A DNA stretch of 20,074 nucleotides, from the IMG/VR virus record IMGVR_UViG_3300030389_000008, positions 1-20,074 of that record, one strand, 5' to 3'. A program made the translations under genes and the position numbers. How positions within the stretch are numbered: the first letter of the stretch is position 1; each line of letters starts with the position of its first letter. Positions 1-6,552 of the stretch are shown piece after piece. The notes beneath the pieces were generated by a model. That model was not told where the DNA came from. It ran no database searches and saw only the letters and a list, made by a program, of their open reading frames with translations. Origin of the DNA: a virus.

Positions 1-1092
1 CAGATGAACGCATCTATTTATGGGAATTGTTGGGTCATTGTAGACAAACCACAAACTAATGCAAAGACTAGAGCAGAAGAACTGGCTCAAGATATAAGAC
101 CTTATGTGTCAATATATACACCTGAAAACATTGTTAACTGGAATTACAGCAGAGCAAGTAGTGGTAGATTTTATTTAGATTATTTAGTTGTAGTAGAAGA
201 TATAAATTCAGAAAGAGCCATAATAAAAGTATTTACAGAAGAAACTATTAGCACTTATGAGGTGGAAGAATATGACAAGGAATACGAAGAAGGAGATGCA
301 AAGCTATTAGAAGAAATACCCAATCCTATAGGAGTTATTCCAGCAGTAAATGTTTATAACCTAAGAGGAAACAAAAGACCAATAGGTATAAGTGATTTAT
401 CAGATGTAGCATATTTACAGCAATCTATCTATAATGATTACTCAGAAAAAGAACAACTGATTAGACTAGCCAACCACCCTAGCTTAGTAAAAACACCGAA
501 TGTTGAAGCTAGTGCTGGTGCTGGTTCTATTATTGAAATACCTGAAGATATGGATAGTTCATTAAAACCTTACATTATTCAACCTAGTGGTCAAAACCTA
601 GATGGTATAATGAAATGCATACAAAACAAAGTAGATGCTATAGATAGAATAACACACATGGGATCAGTAAGAGCAACAAGTGGACAAATAGCTAGTGGTA
701 TAGCATTACAAACAGAGTTTCAGTTACTAAATGCAAGACTATCAGAAAAGGCAGATTATTTAGAAAACGCAGAGGAACATATCTGGGGTTTATTTGCTAG
801 ATGGTTAGAAAAAGAGTTTGATGGAAATATTAATTATCCAGATACTTTTGATGTCAGAGATTGGGCGAATGATATGCAATATTTACAAATGGCTAAAGCT
901 AGTGGAGTAAAATCAGAAACATTTAACAAAGAAATAGACAAGCAGATAGCAGATACAGTTATAGATGATAACGATAAGATAAAAACAATTAATGAAGAAA
1001 TTGACAACTCAAGATCAGTTCGAGGTCAATTTCAAACAACAAATGTAGAGGGAGTAACAGTTGGCGAAACGGAAGAAGAAGCGAGTTCCTAA
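1..1092 (+). CDS. Phage portal protein (5' truncated)
   Basis: The portal forms the ring at one capsid vertex through which DNA enters and leaves and to which the neck attaches. The frame is open from base 1 (CAG), so the gene begins upstream and the first ATG at 4 is probably internal. The visible 363 residues are the middle and C-terminal part; portals are usually about 400-550 residues. Visible: a beta-rich segment (residues about 50-85), a proline-rich stretch with NPIGVIPAVNVYN, and a long helical C-terminal half containing RATSGQIASGIALQTEF and ENAEEHIWGLFARW, typical of the portal stem and crown. The acidic C-terminus (ETEEEASS) overlaps the next gene by 32 bases. The position upstream of a Mu F-like protein, scaffold and capsid gene fits a portal. 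The assignment rests on recalled family pattern plus gene order. Confidence 0.85.
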   Translation, partial: QMNASIYGNCWVIVDKPQTNAKTRAEELAQDIRPYVSIYTPENIVNWNYSRASSGRFYLDYLVVVEDINSERAIIKVFTEETISTYEVEEYDKEYEEGDAKLLEEIPNPIGVIPAVNVYNLRGNKRPIGISDLSDVAYLQQSIYNDYSEKEQLIRLANHPSLVKTPNVEASAGAGSIIEIPEDMDSSLKPYIIQPSGQNLDGIMKCIQNKVDAIDRITHMGSVRATSGQIASGIALQTEFQLLNARLSEKADYLENAEEHIWGLFARWLEKEFDGNINYPDTFDVRDWANDMQYLQMAKASGVKSETFNKEIDKQIADTVIDDNDKIKTINEEIDNSRSVRGQFQTTNVEGVTVGETEEEASS

Positions 1093-1246
1093 AGATAAAA
1101 AAACCAAGATACCCAAAAAGTATTTATCAGGTTTAAAGGGGTCAAAACGCACCATGAGGGCTAGTTTAATAAAACAAGTTAGTGCATTATATAAAAGTGG
1201 TGCAAGAATACCTAGATCATTATTGAGAAGAAGAACGAGGGTGTAA
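1061..1246 (+). CDS. Small highly basic protein, first of three
   Basis: This 61-residue protein starts at TTG (1061), inside the portal gene in another frame. The choice is supported by AGAGGGAG about seven bases upstream and by the TAATG junction with the next gene. It has 24 Lys/Arg and a single acidic residue (Asp12), so it is extremely basic. The core PKKYLSGLKGSKR followed by a helix and YKSGARIPRSLLRRR resembles small basic proteins I recall from marine phages, with the pattern P-K-K-Y-x-x-G-L then Y-K-x-G. No catalytic motif is visible. It could bind DNA or a capsid surface, but its function is unknown. It is co-transcribed with the portal and two further basic proteins. Confidence 0.8.
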   Translation: MAKRKKKRVPKDKKTKIPKKYLSGLKGSKRTMRASLIKQVSALYKSGARIPRSLLRRRTRV

Positions 1247-1512
1247 TGGCAGTAAAAAGAAAACCTTTATCAGCATCTACTATAAAAACACTAAAACAAA
1301 AAGCAAAGAAATCTAAATTATTTAATCTAGCTGATTTGAAAGCTAGTTTTCGTAGAGGACAAGGTGCATTTTTAAGTTCTGGCAGTAGACCACGCATACC
1401 TATGAACGCTTGGGCTATGGCTAGAGTAAATAAACTAATTAGTAGAGGTAGATCAGGAACATTTGATAGAGATTTAATTAGAAGAGCAAGTAAAAGGAAG
1501 AGAAAAAAATAA
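1246..1512 (+). CDS. Small highly basic protein, second of three
   Basis: This 88-residue protein has 27 Lys/Arg against three Asp. Its ATG overlaps the stop of the preceding gene (TAATG), which implies translational coupling. The middle part RGQGAFLSSGSRP (residues 37-49), then AWAMARVNKLI (55-65) and DRDL (74-77), matches a pattern I recall from small marine and cyanophage proteins: RRG-x-x-A-x-x-S-G-x-R-P, then W-A-x-A-R-V-N. The C-terminus is a lysine/arginine tail (SKRKRKK). The biochemical role is unknown. Placement between portal and head morphogenesis genes suggests a virion or packaging-associated role, which is inference. Confidence 0.8.
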   Translation: MAVKRKPLSASTIKTLKQKAKKSKLFNLADLKASFRRGQGAFLSSGSRPRIPMNAWAMARVNKLISRGRSGTFDRDLIRRASKRKRKK

Positions 1513-1799
1513 TGGCAGAATATAGAGGTAAACAAGTAAAACTAAACAAACCTTTTAGATTATCTGCTAGTGAATCAAAGAGAAAAAAATTTGGTGTATA
1601 TGTAAAAGAAAAATCTACTGGGAAAGTAAAAAAAGTTACTTTTGGTGCAAGGGGTATGAGTATTAAAAAAAACATACCAGCTAGGCAGAAATCATTTTTA
1701 GCTAGAATGGGTGGGGTGCTAAAAGAGGTAAAAGGTCAAAAAACATTATCACCAGCATATTGGTCAATAAGAGCATGGAAGAAAAACTTTCCTTTATAA
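1512..1799 (+). CDS. Small basic phage protein, third of three
   Basis: This 95-residue basic protein (about 26 Lys/Arg, four Glu) begins at a TAATG overlap. The order YRGKQVKLNKPFRL, KKFGVYVK, VKKVTFGARGMSIKK, PARQKSFLAR (56-65) and YWSIRAW (83-89) matches a small-protein family found widely next to phage portal and capsid genes. As I recall it, typical members carry a Cys after 'F-x-A-R-H' and another in 'YWSC'. Here both positions lack Cys (Met-Gly-Gly and Ile) and the protein has no Cys at all, so a metal- or disulfide-linked pair would be lost. Function unknown; a minor virion component or head-assembly accessory is plausible. Confidence 0.8.
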   Translation: MAEYRGKQVKLNKPFRLSASESKRKKFGVYVKEKSTGKVKKVTFGARGMSIKKNIPARQKSFLARMGGVLKEVKGQKTLSPAYWSIRAWKKNFPL

Positions 1800-1802
1800 A
1801 TT

Positions 1803-2708
1803 ATGTCTAGGATATTAGAAAAATTAGCAGATCAGCATGAAGAACGCATAATAAATGTATTATATAAGCTAGAAGAAGATGTTGTAAAAGAAGTCACAAG
1901 ATCCACTAATGGTCAACTTGTATCACAAAGAATAGCAATACAACTTAGACCAAAAATAAAACAATTAGTAGAAAACAGCTTTTTGAATGAAGCTGATTTA
2001 ATTATAAATGAGGAATATAATAAGATAGCAAAACAAGTATTAGACGAGTTTGGGGAAATGCCTATTCCTAATAAATTTAAAAGTCTTACAGAGGTAAATC
2101 TGTCTACTATCAATGCACTAAAGTTTCAAAGTTATTCTGGATTTGAAGATATAGGCGAAAGATTTATTAAAGTTATTAATGATGAGTTGTACCAAAGCAC
2201 CATAGCTGGTAGACCTTTTGAGGACATGGTTACTAATATTAGATCACACATTAATGGGGTGTATAAAAAATCAAACCAAAGAGAAATAAACGAATTGGTA
2301 GATTTTGTTAATGAAAACAAATTTAATAGTAGTATGAAACTACAAGTAGAAGATGCTGTTAGAAAATTACATACTCAATATGCTAGTGATAGGGCTGGTA
2401 ATAATCTTAGAAGGTATGCTGGGCAAATAGCACATGATAGCGTTATGCAGTTTCATGGTCAGTTTACTATAGCAAAAGCAAAAGAAAGTGGATTAAATCA
2501 TTTTACTTATACTGGTACATTAGTAAGAGATAGTAGAGATTTCTGCGTAAATATGTTGGGTAAAACACTAACTGAATCAGAAATAAGAAATATTTGGAAC
2601 ACAAGGTCTTGGGGTGGAAAGTCTACTGGCGATCCTTTTATAGTTAGAGGTGGATATAGATGCAGACATACTTGGATTCCAACAGACCCAAGCTGGAATT
2701 TAGATTAA
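1803..2708 (+). CDS. Mu F-like head morphogenesis protein
   Basis: This 301-residue minor capsid protein probably acts inside the procapsid near the portal during head assembly. The N-terminal two thirds is helical and charged (LADQHEERIINVLYKLEEDV, then a long helix near 160-195). The C-terminal part (about 205-295) carries the hallmark of the Mu F C-terminal domain: HDSVMQFHGQF, then YTGTLVRDSRDFC with Cys248, GK at 253-254, and GGYRCRHTW with Cys287 and His289, followed by IPTDPSW. Cys and His residues spaced this way are typical of the family and may bind a metal. The start at 1803 lies three bases after the preceding stop. Location between portal and scaffold is the usual one for this family. 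Confidence 0.85.
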   Translation: MSRILEKLADQHEERIINVLYKLEEDVVKEVTRSTNGQLVSQRIAIQLRPKIKQLVENSFLNEADLIINEEYNKIAKQVLDEFGEMPIPNKFKSLTEVNLSTINALKFQSYSGFEDIGERFIKVINDELYQSTIAGRPFEDMVTNIRSHINGVYKKSNQREINELVDFVNENKFNSSMKLQVEDAVRKLHTQYASDRAGNNLRRYAGQIAHDSVMQFHGQFTIAKAKESGLNHFTYTGTLVRDSRDFCVNMLGKTLTESEIRNIWNTRSWGGKSTGDPFIVRGGYRCRHTWIPTDPSWNLD

Positions 2709-2711
2709 TAG

Positions 2712-2717
2712 TATAAT
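2712..2717 (+). promoter_or_regulatory. Possible -10 element before the scaffold gene
   Basis: A perfect TATAAT lies in the 63-base A+T-rich gap between the Mu F-like gene and the scaffold gene, 55 bases before the scaffold ATG. No convincing -35 hexamer is seen 15-18 bases upstream, and TATAAT occurs easily by chance in such DNA. It could boost scaffold and capsid transcription, or depend on a phage activator. Confidence 0.3.
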
Positions 2718-2771
2718 TTGAATTTTTATAAAAATTTTGATATAAATAAATTACAACTGGAGAAAATATAA

Positions 2772-3488
2772 ATGTCTAATGAAACTGAAACAAAAGAAGT
2801 GGAACAAACTACACAAACTACTGAGCAAGTAGAAACACCGATAGTAGAGGAGAAAACAAAAGAAAAAACTTTTACTAAAGAGGAACTTAATGAAATAGTA
2901 GAAAGAAGATTGCTCAAAGACCGATTAGCAATAAATAAAAGACTGGGAGTTGAGGATATAGATACAGCAATTAATATAGTGAAGGCACAAAAAGAAACAG
3001 AGGAAAAACAAAAAATCCAAAAAGGTGAGTTTGAGGAAATACTTAAAAACAAAAGTCAAGAATGGAATAAAGAAAAAGCTAATCTTGAAAGCCAACTTAG
3101 AGATATAAAAATAAATAAATCTTTACTATCTTCAGCATCAAAAAACAAAGCAATTAATCCAGACCAAGTTGTAGAGTTGTTAAATAAAAATATTAAATTA
3201 AATGAATCTGGTAATGTAGAAATACTAGACAAAAACGGAATTGCAAGATATAACAGCAATGGGGAACTCTTAACTACTGACGAGCTAGTGAAAGAGTTTT
3301 TAACACAGAACCCACACTTTGTTAGTGCTACTCCTAGTGGCTCTGGCTCTGTGTCAAATGTGGAACAAGGAGGACTCAACTCCGTATTTAAAATTGAGGA
3401 TTTAGATATGAGTAATCCAAAGGATAGAGAAAAGTATTCTAAGTGGAAGCAAAAAAGAGATTCTAAACCAAGGGTAATAAACTCATAA
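2772..3488 (+). CDS. Capsid scaffolding protein
   Basis: This 238-residue protein has the composition of a phage internal scaffold. The N-terminus is disordered and Thr/Glu-rich (1-35). Then come FTKEELNEIVERRLLKDR (about 35-52), a long charged coiled-coil (75-120), a region with NPDQVVELLNK, and a short C-terminal part (DMSNPKDREKYSKWKQKRD) like the capsid-binding tail of scaffolds. It resembles the GP20/DUF4355 type of minor structural protein. Scaffolds template the procapsid and leave before DNA packaging. The gene sits directly upstream of the major capsid gene and has a GGAG ribosome site ten bases before ATG. No protease domain is fused to it and none is seen nearby. Confidence 0.8.
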   Translation: MSNETETKEVEQTTQTTEQVETPIVEEKTKEKTFTKEELNEIVERRLLKDRLAINKRLGVEDIDTAINIVKAQKETEEKQKIQKGEFEEILKNKSQEWNKEKANLESQLRDIKINKSLLSSASKNKAINPDQVVELLNKNIKLNESGNVEILDKNGIARYNSNGELLTTDELVKEFLTQNPHFVSATPSGSGSVSNVEQGGLNSVFKIEDLDMSNPKDREKYSKWKQKRDSKPRVINS

Positions 3489-3518
3489 TTTTTAATTTTT
3501 TTATTTTTAGGAGTTAAC

Positions 3519-4358
3519 ATGGCAAACGAAACCACAAGTAGCACTATATCAGAACTTTATACTGAGATAGTAGCCGAAGCATTATTTGTAGCTAATGAGC
3601 AATCAATAATGAGAAATTTAGTTAGAAACTACACAATCGCTGGAGGAGGTAAGGCAGTTGAAGTACCTATTTATTCAACTGTATCAGCATCAGCAGTTAG
3701 TGAAGCATCTGACTTATCAAATACAGCAGTAAACCCAAGTTCTGTAACTATTACAGCTTCAGAAGTTGGAATTATGACAACACTTACAGATTTAGCAAGA
3801 AACTCAGCATCAAGAAATGTTGCTGGAGATATTGGTAGATTATTTGGAGAAGCAATAGCAAAAAAGATAGATGGAGATTTATCAGCTTTATTTACTGGGT
3901 TCTCAACTGAAAAAGGTGGTGGAGCTGGAAACGAAATAACAGTAACAGATTTATTTGAAGCAAGTGCTGAATTAGTAACAGCAAACGCACCTGCACCTTA
4001 TTATGGTGTATTTCATCCAAAGATGATTTTTAATGTTAAGAAGTCATTAACTAATACATTTGTAGGCAGAGATACAGAACTATCAAATGAAGCTATGAGA
4101 AGTGGATTTGTAGGAACTATTGCTGGAATACAAATTTTTGAATCTTCAAATGTATCTGTAGATGGATCAGATGATTCTATTGGTGGTGTATTCTCACAAG
4201 ATGCTTTAGCTTTAGCTATGATGCAAGACCTTAAAATTGAATCACAAAGAGATGCTTCTTTGAGAGCAGATGAAATTGTAGCTACAGCAGTTTATGGAGT
4301 TGGCGAACTACATGATAGTTATGGTGTTAAATTAACTGGCGACACTTTAGCTAACTAA
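3519..4358 (+). CDS. Major capsid protein (HK97 fold)
   Basis: This 279-residue protein is the expected main shell subunit. Signatures are an N-terminal helix (ISELYTEIVAEALFVANEQS), a beta strand with GGGKAVEVPIYSTV followed by EASDLSNTAVNPSSVTITASEV split over an E-loop-like segment, a spine-helix region with FGEAIAKKIDGDL, the P-domain stretch APYYGVFHPKMIFNVKK, and a C-terminal AVYGVGELHDSYGVKL strand. This order is that of the T=7 siphovirus capsid family. AGGAG at 3509-3513 precedes the ATG by five bases. A strong intrinsic terminator follows the gene, as often seen for highly expressed capsid genes. No propeptide cleavage site can be assigned. Confidence 0.9.
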   Translation: MANETTSSTISELYTEIVAEALFVANEQSIMRNLVRNYTIAGGGKAVEVPIYSTVSASAVSEASDLSNTAVNPSSVTITASEVGIMTTLTDLARNSASRNVAGDIGRLFGEAIAKKIDGDLSALFTGFSTEKGGGAGNEITVTDLFEASAELVTANAPAPYYGVFHPKMIFNVKKSLTNTFVGRDTELSNEAMRSGFVGTIAGIQIFESSNVSVDGSDDSIGGVFSQDALALAMMQDLKIESQRDASLRADEIVATAVYGVGELHDSYGVKLTGDTLAN

Positions 4359-4366
4359 TAACTTAT

Positions 4367-4388
4367 GGGGTGGGAAACCACCCCTTTT
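4367..4388 (+). terminator. Intrinsic terminator after the capsid gene
   Basis: GGGGTGG (4367-4373) pairs perfectly over seven bases with CCACCCC (4378-4384) around a GAAA (GNRA) tetraloop, followed by TTTT (4385-4388). It starts eight bases after the capsid stop. In DNA this A+T rich, a G+C-only stem apart from one T-A pair stands out. The T tract is short and the next gene's ribosome site follows at once, so partial read-through is likely. It may set capsid transcripts above those of downstream tail genes, or protect the 3' end of capsid mRNA. Confidence 0.85.
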
Positions 4389-4403
4389 AAAAAGGAGTTT
4401 ATT

Positions 4404-4595
4404 ATGGAGATGGTCAAACTTGTAAAAGGCGATAGAGTTATAGAAAGAAGTAAAGTTGATTATGAGAACAATAAAGGAATGTGGAAAATAAGGGGGTGGA
4501 GTTTAGAGGAAAATAAACCTAAACCACAACCAACACCAAAAGAAGAACCAAAAAAAGAAACAGTAAAAAAAACTACAACCAAAAAGGCTAAATAA
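4404..4595 (+). CDS. Small head-tail region protein with Lys/Pro tail
   Basis: The ATG at 4404 is chosen over an in-frame ATG at 4365 because AAGGAG (4392-4397) sits six bases before it, while the upstream ATG lies in the terminator stem. The 63-residue product has a compact N-terminal part (VKLVKGDRVIERSKVDYENNK) ending GWSLEE, and a low-complexity tail of Lys, Pro, Thr and Glu (about 35-63). The N-terminal pattern K-G-D-x-V-I-x-x-S, then D-Y, then G-W-S-L-E is repeated in the small protein at 5975-6133. Such short proteins after the capsid gene are common in siphoviruses, but their role is unclear. Confidence 0.7.
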   Translation: MEMVKLVKGDRVIERSKVDYENNKGMWKIRGWSLEENKPKPQPTPKEEPKKETVKKTTTKKAK

Positions 4596-5071
4596 TGGCT
4601 ACTACAGAATTTAGTGTAGCAAATTCTAACTTACAAGCTATACAGCCAGATATACTAGGCTTTGGTATTACAGACTTTGGCGACCAGTTACAATTTGCAG
4701 AAAATGATGTAATAAGAAGAGTTAGAGAGGAATGGTGGGAAAGATACAGACACCAAGTACGATATAAAGATATTACTAAAGTTACATCTGTTGAAATGAC
4801 CAACAGTAAATTAACTAATGCACAATGGACACAATCAGTAGTGTATCTGGCTTTATGGAAATATGTTTATCCTATTCTTACTAAATGGCGTGATCCTGAT
4901 ACTGGAGAAGGAAAAGATGCGTTTCAAGTGCAGATAGATTTTTACAGAGATAGGTATGAAGAGGAATTTCAAGCTATATTAAGAGATGGTGTTGAATATG
5001 ACGAAGATAGTTCTGGTGCAGTAAGTGATTCAGAAAAAGAACCAATACATCATTTAAGATTAGTCAGATAA
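4595..5071 (+). CDS. Head-tail connector (adaptor) protein
   Basis: This 158-residue protein follows the capsid block and precedes the neck proteins, the usual place of the adaptor ring that binds the portal. It is largely helical: an opening IQPDILGFGITDFGDQLQFAE, a helix with VIRRVREEWWERYRH, a central WTQSVVYLALWKYVYPILTKW, and FYRDRYEEEFQAILRDGVEYDEDSSG near the C-terminus. The final VSDSEKEPIHHLRLVR resembles the C-terminal extension of phage adaptor/DUF1320-like proteins. Its ATG overlaps the previous stop (TAATG). The assignment is mainly by position and helical pattern. Confidence 0.65.
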   Translation: MATTEFSVANSNLQAIQPDILGFGITDFGDQLQFAENDVIRRVREEWWERYRHQVRYKDITKVTSVEMTNSKLTNAQWTQSVVYLALWKYVYPILTKWRDPDTGEGKDAFQVQIDFYRDRYEEEFQAILRDGVEYDEDSSGAVSDSEKEPIHHLRLVR

Positions 5072-5535
5072 TGGAAGTACAAGTTAAGGTGAATACTATT
5101 AATGTTGTAAACGAACTCAAAAGAATGACCAGAAAACAAAAATCATCTGTTACAAAAGCATTAAGCAAAGTTTCTAATATGGCAATATTTATGATTGATA
5201 AAAGAACTAAAAAAGGACTGTTGCCAGATGGGGGAAGAATGAAACCTTATGCAAAATCTACAATAAAAAGGAGAAAAAAAAAGGGAAGGCAAACTGGTTT
5301 TGTAGATTTAGAAGATACTGGACAAATGTTTAGAAGTTTAACCTTTAAAACTAAAGGATTAAAAAGTTCTTTGTTTTTTAGAGGTCAAGATCAAAATGAA
5401 AAAGCATCATTTCACGATATTTTTGGTGCAGGTAAAAAGAAAGTAGTAAGACCTTTTTTCTCTATTGGAGATAAAGAGGAAGATAAGATAAGACAAGAGT
5501 TTACAAAAACTTATTTTAAAGCAATGAAAATATGA
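5071..5535 (+). CDS. Neck / tail completion protein (virion morphogenesis, HK97 gp10-like)
   Basis: This 154-residue basic protein resembles the phage virion morphogenesis/gp10-like neck family. It has an N-terminal helix (VVNELKRMTRKQKSSVTKAL), the signature PDGGRMKPYAKSTIKRRKKKG, then LEDTGQMFRSLTF, and a C-terminal RPFFSIGDKEEDKIRQEF. Family members help join the completed head to the tail. Placement between adaptor and tail terminator agrees. The ATG overlaps the preceding stop by one base and the 3' end overlaps the next gene by four bases. Confidence 0.7.
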   Translation: MEVQVKVNTINVVNELKRMTRKQKSSVTKALSKVSNMAIFMIDKRTKKGLLPDGGRMKPYAKSTIKRRKKKGRQTGFVDLEDTGQMFRSLTFKTKGLKSSLFFRGQDQNEKASFHDIFGAGKKKVVRPFFSIGDKEEDKIRQEFTKTYFKAMKI

Positions 5536-5975
5536 GCAAAAGAGAAAACATAGCTGGTGATATAATTACAAAACTTGATGCAGTTACTAGCCCTATAGAA
5601 TTTAAAAAGATAACAAGAGAACCTTTTGAAGTAGAAGAATTAGCAGATGCACAGTTCCCAGCTTTATTTGTTCAGTCTGGAGATGAAACAAGAGAAGTAT
5701 CTAGCATAGGTGATACTGGTGCTGGAAGTTATAGAGGAAGTATAGATTTTTTAATTGTAGCTTTCGGAAAAGGTACAGATAGCAATATAGACACAGTAAG
5801 AAATCAATTAATAGAAGTAGTTGAAGAAACACTAGATAATGATATAACTAGAAATGGTAATGCTTTAGATACACAGATTGTTGAAGCATCAACAGATGAG
5901 GGAACTATATACCCTTATGGTGGTGTAAGAATAACTGCTAGAGTAATTTATGAATTTACAAGAGGGAGTGCATAA
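5532..5975 (+). CDS. Tail terminator protein
   Basis: This 147-residue protein sits just before the tail tube gene, the standard site for the tail terminator, the ring that caps the tail tube and docks to the neck. The fold pattern suits it: an N-terminal helix (ENIAGDIITKLDAV), the strand FKKITREPF, then EELADAQFPALFVQSGDE, the strand YRGSIDFLIVAFGKG, a helix with TVRNQLIEVVEETLDND, and a last strand GGVRITARVIYEF. This alpha-beta order is seen in gpU-like and minor tail families. The start forms ATGA with the preceding stop. Sequence motifs are weak, so the call leans on gene order. Confidence 0.65.
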   Translation: MSKRENIAGDIITKLDAVTSPIEFKKITREPFEVEELADAQFPALFVQSGDETREVSSIGDTGAGSYRGSIDFLIVAFGKGTDSNIDTVRNQLIEVVEETLDNDITRNGNALDTQIVEASTDEGTIYPYGGVRITARVIYEFTRGSA

Positions 5976-6133
5976 TGTCAAAACAAGTGACTATGAAAAA
6001 AGGCGAAGATGTTATTAAATGTTCAGAGGATTATGTAGAGCATTTTGAAAAAGCTGGATATACTTTAGAAGGTAAAAAAAAAGTTGTTCAAAAAACTGAA
6101 AAAGTGATAAAACAAGAAGATAATAAAAAATAG
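5975..6133 (+). CDS. Small protein related to the 4404-4595 product
   Basis: A 52-residue frame starts at an ATG that overlaps the preceding stop (TAATG) and ends at TAG 6131-6133. The translation begins MSKQVTMKKGEDVIKCSEDY and continues to AGYTLEGKKK before a Lys/Gln/Glu-rich tail. The pattern K-G-(D/E)-x-V-I-x-x-S, D-Y, G-(W/Y)-(S/T)-L-E is shared with the small protein after the capsid gene. Tight coupling to both neighbours and a clean, full-length frame support it as real. Function unknown; a small tail-assembly or decoration protein is possible. Confidence 0.7.
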   Translation: MSKQVTMKKGEDVIKCSEDYVEHFEKAGYTLEGKKKVVQKTEKVIKQEDNKK

Positions 6134-6145
6134 CCAATATTCAAT

Positions 6146-6154
6146 AAAGGAGGT
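6146..6154 (+). promoter_or_regulatory. Near-perfect ribosome binding site for the tail tube gene
   Basis: AAAGGAGGT lies four bases before the ATG at 6159 and is almost the full complement of the 16S rRNA 3' end. It is among the best Shine-Dalgarno sequences in the window, with the one at 16670-16677, and fits the need for many copies of the tail tube protein. Confidence 0.85.
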
Positions 6155-6158
6155 TTAA

Positions 6159-6545
6159 ATGGCAACACATCATGGAAAAGAAGGAGTTGTAACAATAGGA
6201 GGAACAACTCTAGGCAATGCAACTGGATTTACAGTAGACACTACACACGATACAGTAGAAGATACTGCGTTAGGCAATTCAATGAAATCATTCTTAGTTG
6301 GTAGAGGTACATATACTGCTAGTATAGATATGAACTTTGATGAAACTGATAGTGGTCAGACTACTTTAGTGCAAGGTGCAGAATTAACATTTGCATTTTT
6401 ACCAGAGGGAAATGAATCTGGCGATAGAAAATTTTCTGGAACTGGTATTGTAACTGGAATGTCAGTAGGTGTTACTCTAGATGGTGTTACTACTAGAACT
6501 GTATCAATTCAGGGTACTGGTGGTCTTACTATCGGAACTGTTTAA
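6159..6545 (+). CDS. Major tail (tube) protein
   Basis: This 128-residue beta-rich protein is the expected tail tube subunit, stacking in hexameric rings. Visible traits are GKEGVVTIGGTTLGNATGF, TVEDTALGNSMKSFLVGRG, the strand YTASIDMNFDETDSGQTTL and FAFLPEGNESGDRKFSGTG, then two Thr-rich strands to the end. The motif order (an opening strand with 'G.V..GG', a 'D.T.LG....F..G' loop and a C-terminal strand pair) matches the small siphovirus tube family. It is followed by the tail chaperone and tape measure, and it has the strong ribosome site described above. Confidence 0.85.
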   Translation: MATHHGKEGVVTIGGTTLGNATGFTVDTTHDTVEDTALGNSMKSFLVGRGTYTASIDMNFDETDSGQTTLVQGAELTFAFLPEGNESGDRKFSGTGIVTGMSVGVTLDGVTTRTVSIQGTGGLTIGTV

Positions 6546-6552
6546 TTAATTT

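Noticed and set aside
3056-3544. 162-codon minus strand frame opposite the scaffold and capsid start
   Set aside because: It covers two good + strand genes and the capsid ribosome site. It lacks a family pattern and is one of many hydrophobic shadow frames.
4365-4403. Upstream in-frame ATG for the small gene after the capsid gene
   Set aside because: It overlaps the terminator stem and has no ribosome site; AAGGAG points to ATG 4404.
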